Assembly (NCBI GenBank): GCA_934591895.1
Contig: CAKTPP010000006.1
Coordinates: forward strand, 79,163-143,162
DNA length: 64,000 nucleotides
Source of the DNA: an uncultured Oscillospiraceae bacterium
GTDB lineage: Bacteria; Bacillota; Clostridia; Oscillospirales; Oscillospiraceae
Reading direction: 5' to 3'
Numbering within the stretch: the first letter of the stretch is position 1; each line of letters starts with the position of its first letter. The notes beneath the pieces are model-generated. The model was not told the DNA's origin and did not search any database. It saw only the letters and a program-made list of their open reading frames with translations. This document shows, in pieces, positions 59,402 to 64,000 of the stretch. Made by a program: the position numbers and the translations under genes.

Positions 59402-59624
59402 GAATTTCTCTCCTTTGTTTTCCCAAAAGGGACTCCCGTTTCCTTTTTTCGAATATAGCGTATCATTTTTATTGATAAAAGAGAACCGAGACTTCTTCAT
59501 GTGGGTATGAAAAAAACGCATGGCGTCGGTGAAAATATTTTAATTGATTTTCTGCGGTTTTATGTGAAATTAGCACAAATTCGTGGTATGATAAAGCAAC
59601 AGCATACAGATAAGGAGGCAGCAT

Positions 59625-60485
59625 ATGGACGACGGAAAACTTCGTGCGCTGCTGACGGCGGTCGATTGCGGCAGCTTCAGCAAGGCGGCGGCGCAGCTGG
59701 GCTACACCCAGTCTGCCATGACGCATCTGGTCAACAAGCTGGAGGCTGAGATCGGCTGTACGCTGCTTGAGCGTGACAGTCAGGGCATCCGCCTGACGGA
59801 CGCGGGCAGGCAGCTGCTGCCCTATATTCAGAATGTGGTCTGCGCGTGCGACACCCTTTTGCAGGAGGCCGCCGAGCAGAGCGACCCGCGCAGACGCACG
59901 CTGCGCATCGGCTGCTTTGCGAGCATTGCGCGCGCCCGCCTGCCGGAGCTGCTGCGCGCCTTCCGCGCCGAGCATCCGGAGATCCAGCTGGACGTGCTCG
60001 TGCGCAGTGACGAGCTGCCGGAGGCGCTTGCGAGCGGGCGCATCCAGCTCGCCCTCGTGGACGAAGCGCGCGCAAAGGGCTTTGACTTTCAATTGCTGAC
60101 GGACACGCCGCTCGTGGCCGTCGTGCCGCCGGACTTCCCGTGGGAGGGGGACACCATCCCGCTGGAGCGGCTGCTGCGCGAGCCGTTCCTCTCGAGCCCG
60201 GATCAGTATATCGAGCCGTTTCTTCCGGCGGATGCGCCGCGCGTCGAGGTCTCGGCGTCGGACGACGGGGCGATCCTCTCCATGGTCGCGGCGGGGCTCG
60301 GCGTGGCGGTGCTGTCGTCGTTCTCGCTCGTCGGATATGAGGATCGTGTGCGCGTACTCAAGCTTGAGCAGCCGATCTCACTGCGCCTCGGTGCAGCCGT
60401 CAAGTCCATCAACGCGGCGGGCACATCCGCGCGGACGTTCCTGTCGTTTTTGTGCACGTACTACGGACAGGAGGAGCGGCTATGA
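59625..60485 (+). CDS. LysR-family transcriptional regulator
   Basis: A 286-residue LysR protein with the N-terminal winged helix (VDCGSFSKAAAQLGYTQSAM, residues 13-32) and a periplasmic-binding-like effector domain (LRIGCFASIARARLPELL). AAGGAGG precedes ATG 59625. It is divergent from brnQ and overlaps the deformylase-like gene as ATGA. It may regulate either or both. Confidence 0.88.
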   Translation: MDDGKLRALLTAVDCGSFSKAAAQLGYTQSAMTHLVNKLEAEIGCTLLERDSQGIRLTDAGRQLLPYIQNVVCACDTLLQEAAEQSDPRRRTLRIGCFASIARARLPELLRAFRAEHPEIQLDVLVRSDELPEALASGRIQLALVDEARAKGFDFQLLTDTPLVAVVPPDFPWEGDTIPLERLLREPFLSSPDQYIEPFLPADAPRVEVSASDDGAILSMVAAGLGVAVLSSFSLVGYEDRVRVLKLEQPISLRLGAAVKSINAAGTSARTFLSFLCTYYGQEERL

Positions 60486-60892
60486 TCCGCAGCATCTGCA
60501 CCGACCGCTTTTTTCTCATGCAGCCGTCCGAGCCTGCGACGGCGGCGGATCTGCCCGTGGCGCAGGATCTGCGCGACACGCTTGCCGCGCACCGGCAGGC
60601 GTGCGTCGGCATGGCCGCCAACATGATCGGCGTGCGCAGGCGCATCATCATCTTTGATGACGGCGGCACGCCCACCGTCATGCTCAACCCCGTTATTCTC
60701 CGGGGCACCGAACCGTACACGGCGGAGGAGGGCTGCCTGTCGCTGACGGGCAGACGCACGGTCAGGCGCTGGCGCAGCATCAGGGTGCAGTGGCAGACCG
60801 AGGAGCTGCAGACGCGCGTGCGCACGTTCACCGGCTGGACGGCGCAGATCATCCAGCACGAGATCGACCACTGCAACGGCGTGCTCATATAA
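60482..60892 (+). CDS. Peptide-deformylase-like metalloenzyme
   Basis: A 136-residue protein of the deformylase family. Motif 2, EEGCLS, provides the metal Cys. Motif 3, QHEIDHCNG, provides two His and the catalytic Glu. Motif 1 is GMAANMIG, where housekeeping deformylases have GxGLAAxQ; the Gln is replaced by Asn or Met depending on alignment. It may be an accessory deformylase or act on another formyl-peptide. It is translationally coupled to the LysR gene, an unusual partner. Confidence 0.8.
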   Translation: MIRSICTDRFFLMQPSEPATAADLPVAQDLRDTLAAHRQACVGMAANMIGVRRRIIIFDDGGTPTVMLNPVILRGTEPYTAEEGCLSLTGRRTVRRWRSIRVQWQTEELQTRVRTFTGWTAQIIQHEIDHCNGVLI

Positions 60893-60903
60893 AGCAAAAA
60901 AAT

Positions 60904-60939
60904 ACCTGCCCGACGCTTGCAGACGCCGGGCAGGTTTTG
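60904..60939 (+). terminator. Terminator after the deformylase-like gene
   Basis: A stem with outer 9-bp arms (60904-60912 with 60927-60935) and TTTT. Confidence 0.75.
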
Positions 60940-60967
60940 TATACTGGTGCAAAAGGGAGGCCGGAGC

Positions 60968-61438
60968 ATGCGCAACACCACACTCTGTTACATCGAGCGC
61001 GGGGAGCAGTATCTCATGCTGCACCGCGTGAAAAAGGAAAACGATCTCAATCACGACAAATGGGTCGGCGTCGGCGGGAAATTCGAGGGCAATGAGACGC
61101 CGGACGAATGTCTCCTGCGCGAGGCGTATGAGGAGACCGGCCTGACGCTGACCGACTGGCGCTGCCGCGGCGTGGTGACGTTTTTGTCCGACACGTGGGA
61201 GGGGGAATATATGTACCTCTTCACGGCCGACGGCTTTACCGGCACACTGCGCGCGTGCAATGAGGGCGTGCTGAGCTGGGTCAACAAGGCGGCCGTTGCG
61301 GCGCTGCCGATGTGGGAGGGCGATAAGATCTTCTTCCGGCTGCTGGCGGAGGATGCGCCGTTTTTCCTGCTCAAGCTGCGCTATGAGGGCGATACGCTGG
61401 CCGAGGCTGCGCTCAACGGTGCGCCCGTCGCGCTTTGA
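60968..61438 (+). CDS. Nudix hydrolase (MutT/8-oxo-dGTP diphosphatase type)
   Basis: A 156-residue Nudix protein with a complete box, GGKFEGNETPDECLLREAYEETG (key residues G, E, REAYEETG). It probably hydrolyses oxidised dGTP or a related nucleotide. GGGAGG precedes ATG 60968; an upstream in-frame ATG lies in the terminator. It is followed 29 bp later by a small coiled-coil membrane protein. Confidence 0.88.
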   Translation: MRNTTLCYIERGEQYLMLHRVKKENDLNHDKWVGVGGKFEGNETPDECLLREAYEETGLTLTDWRCRGVVTFLSDTWEGEYMYLFTADGFTGTLRACNEGVLSWVNKAAVAALPMWEGDKIFFRLLAEDAPFFLLKLRYEGDTLAEAALNGAPVAL

Positions 61439-61467
61439 GACACGCAGAAAACAGGAGGAGAAGGAAT

Positions 61468-61857
61468 ATGAAACGCAAACAGCAGATCCAGGCCCTGCAG
61501 GAGGAGCTTGCGCTCCTGCGCCAGACCGTGGACAGCGGCAAAGAGCTCGCCGCGCTCGCGGCCGATGCAGCCGGACAGCTGCGCAGGCCGAGCCTGCGCA
61601 CCGTCGCCGTGCGGATGATGAAAACGCCGCGCGTCCGCCGCGCCGTGCTCATTGCCGGCGGCGCCGTTACCGCCGCCACGCTCGGCGCCGCCGCCGTACA
61701 CTGCCGGGTCTATCAGGCCATCGTTGCGCAGGAGATCAGAAAGGCGCTCAGGCCCGTCAACGCCCGCCTCGACGAGCTGCAGGCGGCCGTGGACGCCGTG
61801 GCCGAGGCCGAGGGCGTCGAGCCCGCCGCGCACAAGGGCAAAAGGCACGGCCGCTGA
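61468..61857 (+). CDS. Small membrane protein with N-terminal coiled coil
   Basis: This 129-residue protein is not recognised. It has an N-terminal helical stretch likely to coil (KQQIQALQEELALLRQTV), one hydrophobic helix (AVLIAGGAVTAATLGAAAV, about 70-88), and a basic tail (HKGKRHGR). AGGAGGAGAAGG precedes ATG 61468, a strong ribosome binding site. It probably shares a transcript with the Nudix gene. Confidence 0.7.
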   Translation: MKRKQQIQALQEELALLRQTVDSGKELAALAADAAGQLRRPSLRTVAVRMMKTPRVRRAVLIAGGAVTAATLGAAAVHCRVYQAIVAQEIRKALRPVNARLDELQAAVDAVAEAEGVEPAAHKGKRHGR

Positions 61858-61863
61858 CAGCGC

Positions 61864-61901
61864 AAAAAGCTCCGTTTCCGGATCGGAAACGGAGCTTTTT
61901 T
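61864..61901. terminator. Bidirectional terminator
   Basis: A perfect 17-bp stem (61864-61880 with 61884-61900), with Ts to the right and As to the left. It serves the Nudix unit and the convergent deacetylase gene. Confidence 0.9.
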
Positions 61902-61939
61902 ACGGTCTCAGGCCGCCGGTCGGGCGGCGGGGTGCGGCG

Positions 61940-62821
61940 TCAATTCAAAGCCTGCAATGCATCGCTGATGCTGCGGATGAGCGCGTCCGGCTCCGTGCCG
62001 GCGGGCACGTTGATGCGGCGCAGCAGATAGAGCGACTCCGGCTCGTCCCTGACCAGCCGGTTCGCGCCGCTCGCGGTCGTGACCGTGACCTGAACGCCCA
62101 GCTCGTGCAGCACGCGCTCCGACAGCTCGGAATACGCGCCGTAGGGGTAGGTGAACACGGGCAGGGGCTTTCCCGGCAGGTCGTCGAGCTGCTCTTGCGC
62201 GACCGTGTAGTCCTGCGTCAGCGCGGCGATGTAGTCGGCCTCGGACTCGCCGCTTTTTTGCAGCACGCCGCGGCGGCAGCCCTCCCCGTCGACCGAGGCG
62301 AGCTGGTGCATATCATAGGAGTGGGTCGTGACGGTCAGGACGCCGCGCCGGATCCACGGGCGCACGTCCTCGAGCGAGAAGTGCGGCATGATCGGCACGT
62401 CGCTGTCCTTATAGGTCGTGTGGCCGATGGAAACGCCGATCACGGCGATGTTGGCGCAAAAGCCGTATTTTTCAAGCAGCGGCGCCGCCAGATCCAGATT
62501 GTTCCGATAGCCGTCGTCGATGCTGATGAGCAGGGGCTTTTCCGGCAGCTTGCCGCTGCCGTTGACAAATTTGATCAGATCGGCATAGCCGACGGACGTA
62601 TAGCCCGCGTCCCGCAGGGCGCTGAGCTGACGGTCAAATTCAGACGCGAGCGTGCACACGGCGCTCGTTTCCGCTTCGTCTTCGGTGAAGGCGTGGTACA
62701 TGAGGATCACGACGTCGGCGGTTTTCGCAGCCGGTGTGCGGTCAACTGCGATCACGGCCGCCAGCACGGAAAGTCCCAGCAGAACTGCGATCGCGGCAGC
62801 GATCCATTTTTTTCTTGACAT
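61940..62821 (-). CDS. Membrane-anchored polysaccharide deacetylase (NodB homology)
   Basis: A 293-residue protein with an N-terminal membrane helix (about 6-26) and an extracellular CE4 domain. ISIDDGYRNN is motif 1 with the catalytic and metal Asp, and THSYDMHQL is motif 2 with the two metal His. TYPYGAYS is motif 3. It probably removes acetyl groups from peptidoglycan or another wall glycan. AAGGAG precedes ATG 62821. Confidence 0.88.
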   Translation of the reverse strand: MSRKKWIAAAIAVLLGLSVLAAVIAVDRTPAAKTADVVILMYHAFTEDEAETSAVCTLASEFDRQLSALRDAGYTSVGYADLIKFVNGSGKLPEKPLLISIDDGYRNNLDLAAPLLEKYGFCANIAVIGVSIGHTTYKDSDVPIMPHFSLEDVRPWIRRGVLTVTTHSYDMHQLASVDGEGCRRGVLQKSGESEADYIAALTQDYTVAQEQLDDLPGKPLPVFTYPYGAYSELSERVLHELGVQVTVTTASGANRLVRDEPESLYLLRRINVPAGTEPDALIRSISDALQALN

Positions 62822-62950
62822 GGGCAGGCTCCTTGCAGCGATATTGCTCCGGTGCGGAAGGCAGGTGCGGGCGCAGCTGCAAATCTTTTCCGTGGGCAAG
62901 CGCTATTTTACCATGGAGCATGCCGCATTGCAAGGCCAAAGCGCCCTGCG

Positions 62951-63328
62951 TTATTCTGCGGTGAAATCGCCGTGTACGCCGCCGGTCTTTTTCAGGAGCC
63001 GGATGTCGGATATCACGATATCCTTCTGCACGGCTTTGCACATGTCATAGACGGTGAGCGCGGCGGCGCTCGCTGCGGTGAGCGCTTCCATTTCCACACC
63101 GGTGTGCCCCGTGCAGGATACCTCGGCGACGATGTCAACGCAGCAGCGGGCCTCGTTGAGTGTGAGCCGGATGTCAATGCCGTCGATCAGGACCGGATGG
63201 CACATGGGGATGATATCCGGCGTGTGCTTGGCGGCCATGATGCCGGCGATCTGTGCCGTCGCCAGGACATCGCCTTTTTTCATGCCTCCGCTCTTGATCA
63301 GGGCGAACGTGCCGCTGCTGACGGTCAC
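62951..63328 (-). CDS. moaC: Cyclic pyranopterin monophosphate synthase, N-terminally truncated
   Basis: The 125-residue frame matches MoaC from about E. coli residue 34 onward (TFALIKSGGMKKGDVLATAQ, PMCHP, VEMEALTAASAAALTVYDMCKAVQKD). The active-site Lys, His, Glu and Asp residues are kept. The first 33 or so residues, including the usual MVDVS stretch, are missing, and the upstream frame gives unrelated Arg-rich sequence. The only start is a GTG overlapping the stop of an XdhC fragment. No ribosome binding site is visible. It is probably a pseudogene left by deletion; a shortened active enzyme is less likely. Confidence 0.65.
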   Translation of the reverse strand: MTVSSGTFALIKSGGMKKGDVLATAQIAGIMAAKHTPDIIPMCHPVLIDGIDIRLTLNEARCCVDIVAEVSCTGHTGVEMEALTAASAAALTVYDMCKAVQKDIVISDIRLLKKTGGVHGDFTAE

Positions 63329-63588
63329 GCGGCCGCCGCGCCGACGATGCCCGCGACATTTTCCGTGCCGTCTTCGATCAGCACCTTCATGGTCCCGCCG
63401 CAGACCATACCGTCCGATTCCGCCACCTCGCCGGTCAGGTCGATGTCGACAAGCTGATAGCGGCCGGTGCCGATGATGTCAACGGCGTCGCGGATGACGG
63501 CGCCCTCGCTGCACCCGCCGCCGATGCTGCCGGTGACCTCGCCGCGGGGGCTGACGGCCATTTTGGCGCCTGCCTCGCGCGGGGTGGA
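63325..63588 (-). pseudogene. XdhC/CoxI-family fragment (C-terminal part only)
   Basis: The frame contains STPREAGAKMAVSP, GSIGGGCSEGAVI and GMVCGGTMKVLIED, which are hallmarks of the XdhC domain that inserts molybdenum cofactor into dehydrogenases. Normal XdhC proteins have these motifs within 250-350 residues with more sequence on both sides. Here the upstream part is replaced by another gene's start in a different frame and no start codon with a ribosome binding site is present. Confidence 0.65.
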
Positions 63589-63589
63589 G

Positions 63590-63689
63590 CATGCAGGAGC
63601 ATCGTCTTGTCGCCGATATAAATGAGCGGTCTGGGGATCTTCCCGTTGGCGGGCTTTCCGGCGGCGAGAATCATTGCGGCAGTTTTCAT
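63590..63689 (-). pseudogene. NTP-transferase (MocA-like) 5' fragment
   Basis: ATG 63689 has a good GGAGG seven bases before it and begins MKTAAMILAAGKPANGKIPR, then PLIYIGDKTML, like the first 32 residues of MocA-type molybdenum cofactor nucleotidyltransferases. After that the similarity stops and the DNA continues as XdhC in another frame. The rest of the transferase is gone. Confidence 0.55.
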
Positions 63690-64000
63690 GTTTGCACCTC
63701 CGGTGGAGTTTTGGGTCGCGTCTATTTTATTCGCAACCGGAACATTCTTCAAGAGAAAAGTAAAGCGAAAGGAATACGGACTTGCCGTATTCGGCTGCGC
63801 ACAGGAAGATCGCGGCATCATACTTCCGCGAAAAGGAAGTGACGCTCAGAACACCTATGGGAAGTCATCACAAGCGCAGACGGATGAACTTTTGGCATAA
63901 TTTAAATATGAAAATTGAGCAACAAATCGGGAGTTATCAATCTGTCAACCTGTTTTCTTCGCCCCAGCTGCAAAGCTGATCGAGGACTTTCATCAACGAC
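63690..64000. other. Window end without a recognised gene
   Basis: The stretch has lower GC than the neighbours and no supported gene or strong hairpin. It holds only the ribosome binding site of the transferase fragment and short A/T-rich words. A gene could begin beyond the window. Confidence 0.4.

Overview
This window looks like the chromosome of a GC-rich, anaerobic, spore-forming Firmicute, most like the high-GC gut Clostridia (Oscillospirales type). The pointers are a spoVT sporulation regulator, an oxygen-sensitive class III ribonucleotide reductase (nrdDG), a Re-type citrate synthase operon, many ferredoxin- or flavin-type proteins, AGGAGG-like ribosome binding sites, and sigma-A promoters with a 17-bp spacer (several have TTGCCG as the -35 box). 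No rRNA, tRNA, phage, insertion sequence or CRISPR array was seen. The species is not determined.

Layout. 0-7.5 kb: EFR1 flavodoxin-ferredoxin protein with a divergent TetR, spoVT, a candidate small RNA, galE, and the nrdD-nrdG-dut operon behind NrdR-like boxes. 7.6-13.3 kb (minus): a five-gene Dlt-like operon (adenylating enzyme, carrier protein, PLP decarboxylase, MBOAT, SGNH-like membrane protein). 13.4-21.2 kb: a surface-fibre cluster of an ER-type signal peptidase (sipW), four SipW-cognate secreted proteins, a VWA adhesin and an SLH-domain protein. 21.3-25.5 kb: TetR with an acetoacetate-decarboxylase-like enzyme, a MATE pump and a LOG-like protein. 25.5-28.5 kb (minus): FAH-family enzyme and two ketopantoate-reductase-like paralogs. 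29-35.5 kb: YkvI-type transporter, trkH, AEC transporter, folC-ruvX, with two large copies of a structured intergenic repeat. 35.5-42 kb: LacI and two MgtC proteins, divergent from a TRAP transporter and a glycerophosphodiesterase. 42-48 kb (minus): TetR, an 895-residue Fe-S/FAD oxidoreductase, a HypA-like protein and an enoate reductase. 48-52 kb: NSS transporter with an unusual leader, then MarR-MATE. 52-57 kb: Re-citrate synthase, GntR, aconitase, isocitrate dehydrogenase. 57-63 kb: TetR, BrnQ, LysR-deformylase, Nudix, a small membrane protein, polysaccharide deacetylase. 63-63.7 kb: remains of a molybdenum-cofactor gene cluster.

How genes work together. The Dlt-like operon reads as activate an amino acid, load it on a carrier, possibly decarboxylate it there, then pass it across the membrane to a surface polymer. 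The SipW cluster reads as a signal peptidase with its own substrates and an SLH wall anchor. The citrate operon supplies 2-oxoglutarate from oxaloacetate and acetyl-CoA, and probably answers to its own GntR through a palindrome in its promoter. Most other units are local regulator-plus-target pairs, several with a visible inverted-repeat operator.

The best candidates for something little described are the Dlt-like operon with an extra decarboxylase, the repeat element lying between two near-identical terminator hairpins, the SipW/VWA/SLH cluster, and the leader of the NSS transporter.
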